Shown here one piece after another: positions 36,571 to 44,597 of a stretch of DNA of 64,000 nt. Both the position numbers and the translations under genes were made by a program. Numbering within the stretch: the first letter of the stretch is position 1; every line of letters starts with the position of its first letter. The stretch comes from Kitasatospora aureofaciens (GTDB lineage: Bacteria; Actinomycetota; Actinomycetes; Streptomycetales; Streptomycetaceae). Location of the stretch: contig NZ_JPRF03000034.1 in assembly GCF_001188955.3 (NCBI RefSeq), positions 21,504 to 85,503 of the forward strand. Reading direction: 5' to 3'. The notes under the pieces are model-generated. The model was not told the origin of the DNA. It did not search any database and saw only the letters and a program-made list of their open reading frames with translations.

Positions 36571-37087
36571 GGTGCTGATCCAGGCTCAGGCGGGAGGCGA
36601 CGGCGGAGCGCGAGCCGGTGTACTTGCCGTGGTAGCCCACGGCCTCGCCCTGCATGGCCCAGAAGGCGAGCTTGCCGATCATCATGCCCGGGTAGACGCG
36701 CACGGGGTGGGCGACCTTCATCTCCAGGGTCCAGGGGAAGACGGCCCCGCTGTGCCCCAGGGGCGCCGAGAACTGGATCCAGATGCCGAGGGTGGACGCC
36801 GAACGGCAGGCGTAGAGCGTGGCCGCGTAGTTCGGGCTGCCCATGGCCTCCATGGTCCCGCCGAGGTAGAAGCGGCCGGGTTCGAGGACCATGCCCTCGG
36901 GGCCCATCTTCACGTGCTCGGCCTTCGGCGGCTCGAAGCAGTCGATGACGTCCTGCTCGTACCAGAGGATGTCCTCGGCGAGCCGGAAGCCGTAGCTGTT
37001 GGGCTCGATCCGCTCCGGGTCGTAGTCGTCGATGTGGATCCGGCCCGCCATGACCTCGGCGTGGATCTCAGGTCCGCTCAGGATCAC
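36557..37087 (-). CDS. dCTP deaminase/dUTPase-fold protein, stand-alone
   Basis: 176 aa, close to bacterial Dcd length. It opens ILSGPEIHAEVMAGRI and has PNSYGFRLAE, LEPGRFYLG and PGMMIGKLAFW, all Dcd hallmarks. The catalytic Glu is kept (Glu122 in TLEMKV). The phosphate-binding RSSxARLG segment is altered to RSASTLG (95-101), one residue shorter and without the second Arg. So it may deaminate or bind a modified cytidine nucleotide rather than dCTP. The GTG start overlaps the kinase stop (GTGA). Compare the fusion protein at 44598..47096, which has the opposite defects. Confidence 0.82.
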   Translation of the reverse strand: MILSGPEIHAEVMAGRIHIDDYDPERIEPNSYGFRLAEDILWYEQDVIDCFEPPKAEHVKMGPEGMVLEPGRFYLGGTMEAMGSPNYAATLYACRSASTLGIWIQFSAPLGHSGAVFPWTLEMKVAHPVRVYPGMMIGKLAFWAMQGEAVGYHGKYTGSRSAVASRLSLDQHHGAN

Positions 37088-37647
37088 AGCCAGCTCCCCA
37101 GCAGCTCGTGGACGGCGGCGCGGTACGCGTCGAGGCCCGCCCCGTTGTCGATGACGGCGTCCGGCTCGATCAGGTCGATCTGCCGGGTGGAACGGTCCGC
37201 CCGGGTCGGGTCGTCGCGCTGGTCGAGACGGCTCTGGCGCAGGGCCTCGTCGCACACGACGCGCAGGACGCGGAAACCGTGCGCCCGCAGGGCGGGAGCG
37301 TCGACGTGCGGGTCCCGCAGGTCGTCGTTGACGACGAGCTCGGCGTCGGTCCGCGCGAGGCGGCGGGTGAAGTCGTCGGCGAGCGACTCGGGCCGGATGC
37401 GGCGCATGGCGTCGGCGAGCGCCTCCATCAGGACCTGGTCCTGGGCGTCCTCGCGCAGGTCGGCGCCGGCCGTGCGGTACACCTGCTCCTGCAGGTGGTA
37501 GAGCGGCTCGGCGAGCTTGACCCGGGCGTAGGTCAGGCCCTTGTCCCGGGCGAACTCCTCGATCAGGCCGGCGCAGGTCGACTTGCCGACACCGGCCAGA
37601 CCGATCACGCAGACGCGCAGCGAGGGGCGGGGCTGGTTGTCGGTCAC
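37084..37647 (-). CDS. P-loop nucleotide-monophosphate-kinase-like protein
   Basis: 187 aa. Walker A is GLAGVGKST (about 16-24). The lid and base-binding regions resemble deoxynucleoside-monophosphate or adenylate kinases (DDLRDPHVDAPALRAHGFRVLRVVC, RQSRLDQRDD). It would transfer a phosphate to a nucleoside monophosphate or similar acceptor. The substrate is unknown; a cytidine-type or modified nucleotide fits the CTP synthase and Dcd-like neighbours. It overlaps both neighbours by 4 bp (GTGA on each side). Confidence 0.75.
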   Translation of the reverse strand: MTDNQPRPSLRVCVIGLAGVGKSTCAGLIEEFARDKGLTYARVKLAEPLYHLQEQVYRTAGADLREDAQDQVLMEALADAMRRIRPESLADDFTRRLARTDAELVVNDDLRDPHVDAPALRAHGFRVLRVVCDEALRQSRLDQRDDPTRADRSTRQIDLIEPDAVIDNGAGLDAYRAAVHELLGSWL

Positions 37648-38729
37648 GAGGTCTCCTGGGGGGCGGGCGAGTTGGCGGTGGCCGGGTCGAGAACGGCGTC
37701 CGGGTCGATGTCGAGCGTGCCGGTCAGCCGCACCATGGCCACCTGGTCCAGCGCGGTGCGGAGTTCGGCGAGGGACCGGTAGAAGCGCGCGTAGTCGGGC
37801 ACCAGGTGGGACTGCCAGGTGAAGAAGGTGGTGTCCACCTGGCGGTCCACGATCTTGTTGAGGTGGGCCCAGCGCTCGTTGTCGTCCGTCAGGTGCCGGA
37901 CGGCGAGCGGCTCGCCGGGACGGACCTCGGGCAGCAGGATCGCGGCCAGCCGCCTGGGCTCGGCGGAGAACTCGGCCCCGAGCCAGGACTCGAAGACGTC
38001 CGGGTCCATGAGGATCTTGTGCCCCGGCTCGTGGCCGTCGAGCCCGGGGTCGACCTGCTCGCGGACGAGCTGTTCGAGCCGCGCGTCGGCGCGGATCGTA
38101 CCGACTCCGACATACGGGTAGTCGCGCCAGGGGTGCACGCTGATCCGGCCGCCGTCGAGCGTGCAGAACAGCTTGTCGCCGGTGAAGTAGGACCAGCCGG
38201 GGCGGCGCAGCGCGGACAGCAGGGTGGTGGTCTTGCCGGCGCCCTTGGGGCCGGCGACGATCACGGCCTCGTCCCCCCGCTGGATGCCGGAGGCGTGCAG
38301 CACGACGGTGCCGTTGTCCTCCTCGTGCCGGATCACCAGGTCCCGGACGAAGTCGAGCACCTGGACGGTGGAGGCCTCGGTGATGCGCAGCTGGAAGGTG
38401 TTGTCCTTGCGCGCGTCGACCGGGGCGTCGAGCAGTGTGGCGCGGTTGACGTACAGCCGGCGGCCGCCGCGGTCGACGATGTGCGCGTCGAAGTTGAACT
38501 CCGCGGCGTTGCTGCGCCGGATCACCGACTGCGGCAGCGTCCAGACCTCGGGGGCGATGTCGGCCGACGGGTCGTAGCCGCGGACCTCGATCCGGAAGGT
38601 CGGCTCGTGCGCGCCCTGGTCGGCGAGCAGGTGCCGGAAGAACCGCTGGATCGGCGCGAAGGCGGCCGCCGCGTCGTCGGCGAGGTCGAACCGTACGGTG
38701 GTGTGCAGGAAATTCAGGTACTGGATCAC
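37644..38729 (-). CDS. HprK/PEPCK-like P-loop protein of unknown role
   Basis: 361 aa. Walker A GPKGAGKT at 160-167 is followed by TLLSALRRPGWSYFTGDKLFC, reminiscent of HPr-kinase-like proteins found in many peptide and cofactor clusters (SYFTGDK resembles their Asp-containing loop). The N-terminal 140 residues are unlike HprK and may bind the substrate. Phosphorylation of a small molecule or protein using ATP is plausible. The start overlaps the SRPBCC stop (ATGA). Confidence 0.65.
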   Translation of the reverse strand: MIQYLNFLHTTVRFDLADDAAAAFAPIQRFFRHLLADQGAHEPTFRIEVRGYDPSADIAPEVWTLPQSVIRRSNAAEFNFDAHIVDRGGRRLYVNRATLLDAPVDARKDNTFQLRITEASTVQVLDFVRDLVIRHEEDNGTVVLHASGIQRGDEAVIVAGPKGAGKTTTLLSALRRPGWSYFTGDKLFCTLDGGRISVHPWRDYPYVGVGTIRADARLEQLVREQVDPGLDGHEPGHKILMDPDVFESWLGAEFSAEPRRLAAILLPEVRPGEPLAVRHLTDDNERWAHLNKIVDRQVDTTFFTWQSHLVPDYARFYRSLAELRTALDQVAMVRLTGTLDIDPDAVLDPATANSPAPQETS

Positions 38730-39193
38730 GTCTGGTCACTTCCGTTGGCGGGCAGTCCGGTCGTCGAGACCACCCGGAGCAGTGCTTCGGCGTGGGCCTG
38801 GAGGGACTGGGCCCAGATCGGGTTGAGCAGTGGGGCGAGGCCGTCGATGCCGAGCTCGAAGGAGACGCTGAGGCCGACCTGGGCACCGGCGGAGTTCTCG
38901 ACGACGCTCCACTCGCCGGCCAGCCGCTCCAGGTCCCCGGCGGTCTGCTCGAAGCACAGCCGCAGGCCGGGCCGGGTGCTCTCGTTCTGGACCCACGTCA
39001 CCTCGCTGCCGTTCAGCAGCACGGTCCACTCGGTCGAGCGGCTCTCCCGGTTCCCGGAGTCGAGGACCCGGACGCCGATCACGTGCGGGGCACGGGGCGC
39101 GAAGGCGGGGCTGTCCTTGACGACCGCCCACAGCTCTTCCGGAGTGCGACCGGGCACCACGGCCGTCGCATGGATCTCGGGCAACTTGATCAC
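38726..39193 (-). CDS. SRPBCC/START-like small protein
   Basis: 155 aa with the polyketide-cyclase/COQ10-like helix-grip pattern: ATAVVPGRTPEELWAVVKD at the N-terminus, RSTEWTVLLNGSEVTWVQ strands and a long C-terminal helix (NPIWAQSLQAHAEALLRVV). Such proteins bind hydrophobic ligands and sometimes catalyse ring closure or dehydration. Its role here is unknown. It follows the unknown protein at 39204..39776 by 10 bp and overlaps the next gene by 4 bp. Confidence 0.72.
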   Translation of the reverse strand: MIKLPEIHATAVVPGRTPEELWAVVKDSPAFAPRAPHVIGVRVLDSGNRESRSTEWTVLLNGSEVTWVQNESTRPGLRLCFEQTAGDLERLAGEWSVVENSAGAQVGLSVSFELGIDGLAPLLNPIWAQSLQAHAEALLRVVSTTGLPANGSDQT

Positions 39194-39203
39194 ACCTCTC
39201 TTG

Positions 39204-39776
39204 CTAAGCGGCCTTCATGAAGGGGGCGAGGAAGCCGATGTCGAGGCCCGCCGCCCGGGCCAGCCGGGCCCAGACGCGCAGGGTCCGGAGCATGTCCCGC
39301 TGCCCCTCCGCGACCAGGCGGTCCGGCAGTTCACCGGGGAAGGCCTCCAGCAGCCGCTCCCAGAGGACCTGGATCCGGTCGACCCGGCAGCTGTCCCCGC
39401 CGAACTCCTCGTCCAGGGCGAACACCTCGATCAGGTCGGGTCCGGACGCCTGCACGACCTCGTGCATGCCGTACTCCAGCGCCATCGCCAGACAGTGCGC
39501 GTCGTCGACCGGGGCTCGGCCGGCCAGCCGCTGGTCGATGTCCAGGAGCTGTTCGAGGAACCGGAGCTTGGCGGCCTGCTGCATCTGCGGCTGCTCGGAG
39601 CCGCCCTCCAGGTCCTCCAGGTAGGCGCGCCCCTCGGCGAGCATCAGCCACGCGGCCTGGACCCAGGCCTCCACGGCCTGGGGGCCGGGCATGGCGTGCC
39701 CGCCGCGGACCGCGGGGAACGGGACGAGCCGTTCGGCGACGCCGGTCGCGGCGCCCTGCTGCTGGTCCGTGGTCAT
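39204..39776 (-). CDS. Unrecognised helical protein of the cluster
   Basis: 190 aa, predicted mostly helical, acidic, soluble, no signal peptide and no motif I recognise. Helices include AVEAWVQAAWLMLAEGRAYLE and AKLRFLEQLLDIDQRL. The ATG overlaps the nucleotidyltransferase stop (ATGA), so it is made with that enzyme. It could be a scaffold or partner subunit, in the way minimal nucleotidyltransferases often have a helical partner; this is only suggested by the coupling. Confidence 0.6.
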   Translation of the reverse strand: MTTDQQQGAATGVAERLVPFPAVRGGHAMPGPQAVEAWVQAAWLMLAEGRAYLEDLEGGSEQPQMQQAAKLRFLEQLLDIDQRLAGRAPVDDAHCLAMALEYGMHEVVQASGPDLIEVFALDEEFGGDSCRVDRIQVLWERLLEAFPGELPDRLVAEGQRDMLRTLRVWARLARAAGLDIGFLAPFMKAA

Positions 39777-40882
39777 GCCGGTACCTCCTCGTTGCGGTAG
39801 CCGATGTCGAGCCGGGCGGCGCCGGAGCGCAGCGCGCGCAGCAGGGTGGCGGCGTCCTGGGCGTCGAGCCGCCCCAGGTCGGTGAGCGCGACCGGGTCGA
39901 CGGTGAGCGGGAGGTCCCCGGTGAGTCCGGGCAGGACGACGCTTCCGCCGGGCGCGACGAGGAGTGAGGCGCCGGGCAGGAACGGGCGCAGGGTGCCGGT
40001 GACCTCCACGCGCACGGTGACGGCCTCGGCGGTGCCGGTGGCCCGTACGGTGTCCAGGGCGAGCTGGGTGTAGGCCGCCGCGAGCGGCTGGGCGGCCGCC
40101 GACGGCGCCAGGGTGCCGGCGATCTCCTTGCGGAGCCGCTCCAGGTCGGCGGCCACCGCCGCCACCCGGTCGCTCCGCCAGGTGCCGTCCGCCACCAGCC
40201 TGCTCCAGCGCAGCGCGTACCACTTCCTGGTGGTGTAGACGTCGCCGTGGTGCGAGAGCAGCGCGTCCATCACGTGCAGCAGGACGTTGTACGCGTAGCC
40301 GACGCGCCCGCGGCTCTCGCCGGCCGCCTCGGCGAGCGCGGTGTGCGCCACCTGCTCCAGCGCGACCTGAAGGGACGCCCTCGACCAGACCGTGGCGAGC
40401 CCGGGGAGTTCGTCGAGGAACGGGGCGGTGCCGTCGAGGGCGATGCCGTTGACGATCCGCTCGGTCTGCTTGCGGCGCGGCTCGCGCTGCTTGTCCCAGC
40501 CGCGGAACCCGGCCACCGCCGCCTCCGGCGCGAGGCCCGCGAGGCGCCGCAACTCCGCGAAGTTCGAGGCGAGTTCGGCCTCGCTGAAGGAGACCACCTC
40601 GAGGTGGTGGCCGTCCTCGAAGATCTTGGTCGAAATGCGCGGCCCCTCGATCGGGTCGCGCTGGATGCGGATGAAGTCCAGGTCGCTGGTGGCGTTGGCC
40701 AGCCCGTGCACGGGGGAGCTGGTCAGCAGCAGCAGGCCCTCGCCGACCCGCTCCCGCATCAGCGCGGACAGCCAGTCGGGGTCGAGACCGCGTCCGGAGA
40801 GGAACGCCGACACGTGTCCGTGGCGGCGCGCCGCCAGGTCGTCGGGCGACAGGGCATGGGGAAAGCCGGGTGGTGCACCCAT
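39773..40882 (-). CDS. Nucleotidyltransferase-fold protein
   Basis: 369 aa. Near residue 60 the motif GLANATSDLDFIRIQ matches the pol-beta-type nucleotidyltransferase core, G-x(n)-SDxD, with two metal-binding Asp residues. A helical middle part with RWSRLVADGTW and a C-terminal beta-rich region follow, which I do not recognise. It could attach a nucleotide (for example CMP) to a small molecule or protein. The ATG at 40882 is just before the aligned core; GGAAGG lies 12 nt upstream, which is rather far. The preceding gene ends 23 bp upstream. Confidence 0.65.
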   Translation of the reverse strand: MGAPPGFPHALSPDDLAARRHGHVSAFLSGRGLDPDWLSALMRERVGEGLLLLTSSPVHGLANATSDLDFIRIQRDPIEGPRISTKIFEDGHHLEVVSFSEAELASNFAELRRLAGLAPEAAVAGFRGWDKQREPRRKQTERIVNGIALDGTAPFLDELPGLATVWSRASLQVALEQVAHTALAEAAGESRGRVGYAYNVLLHVMDALLSHHGDVYTTRKWYALRWSRLVADGTWRSDRVAAVAADLERLRKEIAGTLAPSAAAQPLAAAYTQLALDTVRATGTAEAVTVRVEVTGTLRPFLPGASLLVAPGGSVVLPGLTGDLPLTVDPVALTDLGRLDAQDAATLLRALRSGAARLDIGYRNEEVPA

Positions 40883-40905
40883 CAGGGTCGATTTCCTTCC
40901 TTCGG

Positions 40906-42567
40906 TCAGGAGAGGGCGGCCGGCTCGGCGGCCTTCGGCTGCTCCACGCCCAGCTCCCGCAGGACCAACTGGGCGGGCAGCGTGTTGTCCACGGCCACCG
41001 GTGCCGTGCCGTGCGGGATCCGGGGACCGATCGCGGCGTGGACGGCGTGCAGCCGGCTGTCGCCGGTATAGACCACGTGGGCGCCGCTCTTGGGCTGGCG
41101 GCGCACGGTCACGCCGTCGGCCGACAGCGGTGCCGTCGGCTGGTAGTCGTCGTCCAGGACGAGGAACACCACCGGCGGCGGCACGGCGTCCCCGGCCAGC
41201 GGCCGCCCGCGGTCGTCCAGGAACCCGCGCACCACCGGCCGCCCGTTCTCCGGGTCGGTCAGGGTGCGCAGCGCCGCCATGGCCCGGGCCATGGCCTCGC
41301 CGGCCCGCCCCGGGTCGGCCGGGCCGGTGGCCCACAGCGAGCCGTTGTTCGCCGGGTGGTAGATCACCTCGGAGTGTTCGACGTCCAGCGCGCCGGCGGT
41401 GGCCGGGGCGGCGAGCCCGGCCCGCACCAACTGGTCGTTCACATGGACCAGGTGGGTGCAGCCGACCATGCCGTGGTCCGCACCGAGGACCACCGTGTCC
41501 TCGGCCCGGGCCCGGTCAAGCACCCGTCCCAGGAGCGCATCGGCGTCCTGGTAGCAGGCCCTGAGGTACGACCAGGCGCGGTCGGCGATGTCCGGCCGGT
41601 GCGCCGCGCTCTTCTCGTCGCACCAGCCCAGCAGTTCGTGGCCCACGTCGTCGGTCATCGGCAGGTAGACGACCACCAGGTCGGCCGTGTGCTCCTGGAG
41701 CACCGCCTCGGTGGCCGCACCGAACGCCCGGGTGACGCAGCCCACCGAGGAGAGGAACACGTCCTCCGCGGAGCCGTCCCCGCCCTCGGCCAGGCGGGGC
41801 CCGAAGACGCCGGCCCGGTAGAGCGGGCCGACCCCCTCGCCCGCGAACGGCGGGCACTGCCGCAGCCGTTGGACGAGCGGACCGTTGCGGCCGCCCGTCC
41901 GCGGCTCCCAGACACCGGTGTGGACGAGCAGCGGGCCGCACGCCCCCCGGACGCAGGCCACCCAGGTGGCGTGGCCCGCGTCGTCGAGGAGCAGCGGCTG
42001 CCAGCCGCCACCCGGGGTGAGCACCAGTTCGGCGCCCGCGGCCCGCACCCGCACGACGTCACCGGTCGCGCCGGTCTCCACGTCCACCCAGGACTCGGCG
42101 ATCTGCCAGGCCTGCACCGCCGGCCCGGGAGCGAGCTCCAGGAAGGCGTGCCGGGTCAGGCGCCGGCTGTACGCCTCGACGGCCCCGTCGACGTACGGTC
42201 CGACCGCGCCGGCCTCGTCGAACACCCAGGGCGCGTGGACGAAGGCGCTGCGCCGGTCGCGTTCCCAGGCCGTCTCCCAGACCGTCGGGACGGCCGGGAA
42301 GCGCGGGTCGAAGCCGCTGACGTGTTCGGCGACCCCGTCGCCGGCCCCGGGCACGGTGTAGCCGGTGACGCCGTGCTCACTCGGCCAGGCGCCGGTGAAC
42401 AGGGTGGCCAGCGAGGGCGGCGTCTGGCAGTTGGGGTGGGCGGGACGCGCCGCCGCGACGGTGCCGCGCGCCCGCATCCGGGTGACGGCGGGCAGCGCGC
42501 CCTCCCGTTCGAGGCGGTCGACCACCCAGTGGGCGGCCGCGTCCCAGACGACCCAGTAGACCGTCAT
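40906..42567 (-). CDS. Alkaline-phosphatase-superfamily phosphodiesterase/nucleotide pyrophosphatase
   Basis: 553 aa. Metal ligands and nucleophile follow the type I phosphodiesterase/NPP pattern: VWDAAAHW (Asp9), NCQTPPSLATLFTG with the likely Thr49 nucleophile, GAWPSEHGVTGY, TDDVGHE and GADHGMVG. Such enzymes hydrolyse nucleotide pyrophosphates, phosphodiesters or phosphonate esters. No signal peptide is evident, so it acts inside the cell. The ATG overlaps the HAD stop (ATGA). In this cluster it could release a nucleotide or activate a nucleotide-conjugated intermediate. Confidence 0.8.
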   Translation of the reverse strand: MTVYWVVWDAAAHWVVDRLEREGALPAVTRMRARGTVAAARPAHPNCQTPPSLATLFTGAWPSEHGVTGYTVPGAGDGVAEHVSGFDPRFPAVPTVWETAWERDRRSAFVHAPWVFDEAGAVGPYVDGAVEAYSRRLTRHAFLELAPGPAVQAWQIAESWVDVETGATGDVVRVRAAGAELVLTPGGGWQPLLLDDAGHATWVACVRGACGPLLVHTGVWEPRTGGRNGPLVQRLRQCPPFAGEGVGPLYRAGVFGPRLAEGGDGSAEDVFLSSVGCVTRAFGAATEAVLQEHTADLVVVYLPMTDDVGHELLGWCDEKSAAHRPDIADRAWSYLRACYQDADALLGRVLDRARAEDTVVLGADHGMVGCTHLVHVNDQLVRAGLAAPATAGALDVEHSEVIYHPANNGSLWATGPADPGRAGEAMARAMAALRTLTDPENGRPVVRGFLDDRGRPLAGDAVPPPVVFLVLDDDYQPTAPLSADGVTVRRQPKSGAHVVYTGDSRLHAVHAAIGPRIPHGTAPVAVDNTLPAQLVLRELGVEQPKAAEPAALS

Positions 42568-43346
42568 CGTGACCTCAGCTCCGTCAGCAGCGCCGGGAGG
42601 TCGGCGACGGAGTCGCACTCGTACCCGGCCCGGCCGGTCAGGCCCTCGGCCAGCTGGTCCGCGTACTTGCCGGTGCGCACCTGCACGGTGGTCAGCCCCG
42701 CCGCCTCGCCGCCGGCGATGTCGGTGCCGGCGTCGTCGCCGACCACCACGCAGGCGCTCGGCGGCAACCCGAGCGACCGGGCGGCCAGCTCGAAGAAGTC
42801 CGCGGCGGGCTTGCCCAGGATCCGGGCGGTGGTGCCGGCGGAGTACTCCACCGCCGCCACCAGCGCACCGGTGTCCAGGTGGTCGCCGTCCGCCCGCTTG
42901 AAGTAGCGGCCGCGCTGCAGCGCCACCAGCTCGGCCCCGCCACGCACCGCGCGGAACGCCTCGTCCAGTGCCCGGTAGTCCAGGACGTCACGGCAGTCGC
43001 CGATCAGTGCGTGGGTGTACGGCGGTTCGGCCACGAGGTTCGGCAGCTCCCCGAGCAGCGCGCGGGAGACGAGCGGGTACACCCGGGTGCCGGGCGCGGC
43101 GAGGAGCTGCTGCGCCGCGACGACCGGGGTGAACAGCTCCTCCCGGCGGACCGGCAGTCCGTAGTCCACGAGCTCGTCATGGATCCGGGCTGCGGGCTTG
43201 GAGTCGGTGTTGGTCAGGAACCGGAGCGCCAGCCCCGACTCCCGCAGCGCCTGGACGGCCGCGGCCGCGCCCTCGACGGCCTTGCCCTGTGCGTAGAGCG
43301 TGCCCTCCAGGTCGAGCAGGACGGCACGGATCGCTGCCTCCGGCAT
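42564..43346 (-). CDS. HAD-superfamily phosphatase-like protein (NagD/LHPP type)
   Basis: 260 aa. HAD class IIA layout: motif I DLEGTLY, motif II FLTNTDSKP, the cap domain, motif III near ILGKPAADFFELAA and motif IV VVVGDDAGTDIAGG. Motif I has DLE rather than DxD, so the usual acid/base Asp is Glu, which may slow turnover or alter specificity. A phosphatase for a nucleotide or sugar phosphate is likely. The gene overlaps both neighbours (TGATG upstream, ATGA downstream). Confidence 0.78.
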   Translation of the reverse strand: MPEAAIRAVLLDLEGTLYAQGKAVEGAAAAVQALRESGLALRFLTNTDSKPAARIHDELVDYGLPVRREELFTPVVAAQQLLAAPGTRVYPLVSRALLGELPNLVAEPPYTHALIGDCRDVLDYRALDEAFRAVRGGAELVALQRGRYFKRADGDHLDTGALVAAVEYSAGTTARILGKPAADFFELAARSLGLPPSACVVVGDDAGTDIAGGEAAGLTTVQVRTGKYADQLAEGLTGRAGYECDSVADLPALLTELRSR

Positions 43347-44596
43347 CAGACCACCGGCCTGGCCAGCTCGGGGCGGGCGGCGACGGCGTCCTTGAGGAAG
43401 GTGCGCTTGGAGTAGAAGCCCCGCTCGCTGTTCAGCCCGCGCTCCCGCAGGAAGGACTCCAGCCAGGTGGCGATCTCCGCCATCTCCTTCGAGACGTCCG
43501 CCTCGTCGGGCTCCACCGCGGTGCGGCTGCGCAGGTACTCCAGCTCACACTGGTTGAGGGTGACGTCCCGGGCGTCGACCAGGCTGCAGTGGTCGAAGAA
43601 GATCCCGTACACGTGCCCGGTGCGCGCGGACTCGAAGTTGATGTCGTAGCGCACCCTGCGGAAGGACGGCAGCCGGACGGCCTCGACCTTGAGCTCCTCC
43701 GTGACGTACCGCTCGAAGCCGCCGTCGTCGGCCAGCGAGAGACCGTAGGTGTGGGTCTCCCGCCGCTCGAAGGCGTCCTCCGCGTACCACTTCCGCTTGA
43801 GCAGGTGCTTGCCGTCGGTCGTGGGGATGAAGGAGGCGTAGCCGCGCTCGTCCTCGGTGGGGCCGGTCACCTCGAAGAGGTGGTTGAGGTAGTCCCAGGC
43901 CTGGTACTCGTCCCGGTACTCCATCAGGTAGCCGGGCAGCGCGCCACCCTTGACGTCGCGGTACAGCTCCAGGGTGAACGTCCAGGCGTCCACCGGCGGC
44001 GTGAGCGTGTACTTGTACTCCAGCTCCTTGCCGGGGAAGCACTTGCGGTAGTAGCGCTGGTGGTTGTTGAGGAAGAGGAACTGCTCGGCGTGGCGGGCGA
44101 GCGCCTGCGGGAGCCAGCCCAGCTCCTCGATCCCGGCGGCCGGGACGGGCTCCTCGGTGATCCGGATGAAGCAGGCGTCCTCGGCCAGGAAGCGGATCTG
44201 GCTGTGGACGTGGGCGGACGTCCCGTCACTGCTCACGTAGAAGAGCGGCACCAGCGGCCCGTTCGCCGCGTCGCTCACCGCGGCCACCGCCGCGCGGAGT
44301 TCCGCGCCGGGGAGCATGTCGGGGAACAGGCCGGCGCCCTGCGCGACGGCGCCGTGCGTCCGGGTGCCCGCCACGTCGCGGGCCTCCAGCCGGACGGTGC
44401 CCAGCGCGGCCCAGTCGACGACCACGGTGTTGCCGGGGAAGGTCTGCTCGAAGGGCCGGTCGAGCGGCACCAGGACGACGGGGTCGGCGTCGGCGAGCGG
44501 GGCGGTCCCGTTCAGCAGGTGCAGTCCGCCGAGGACGAGCCAGGCGGCCTGCGGGCGGCCCGCCGCGTCGGCGGTGCCGGGGGTCGTGCTGCTCAC
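43346..44596 (-). CDS. CYTH/triphosphate-tunnel-like protein
   Basis: 416 aa. From residue 191 the motif E-L-E-Y-K matches the ExExK signature of CYTH triphosphate tunnel enzymes, followed by repeated basic and acidic strands (HLLKRKWYAED, FRRVRYDINFE, NQCELEYLRSRT) as in that fold. The N-terminal 190 residues are a separate domain I do not recognise. CYTH proteins act on triphosphates (adenylate cyclase, ThTPase, polyphosphatase) or bind nucleotides. A triphosphate substrate would fit the CTP-rich context. The GTG start sits 2 bp after the fusion gene stop. Confidence 0.6.
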   Translation of the reverse strand: MSSTTPGTADAAGRPQAAWLVLGGLHLLNGTAPLADADPVVLVPLDRPFEQTFPGNTVVVDWAALGTVRLEARDVAGTRTHGAVAQGAGLFPDMLPGAELRAAVAAVSDAANGPLVPLFYVSSDGTSAHVHSQIRFLAEDACFIRITEEPVPAAGIEELGWLPQALARHAEQFLFLNNHQRYYRKCFPGKELEYKYTLTPPVDAWTFTLELYRDVKGGALPGYLMEYRDEYQAWDYLNHLFEVTGPTEDERGYASFIPTTDGKHLLKRKWYAEDAFERRETHTYGLSLADDGGFERYVTEELKVEAVRLPSFRRVRYDINFESARTGHVYGIFFDHCSLVDARDVTLNQCELEYLRSRTAVEPDEADVSKEMAEIATWLESFLRERGLNSERGFYSKRTFLKDAVAARPELARPVV

Positions 44597-44597
44597 G

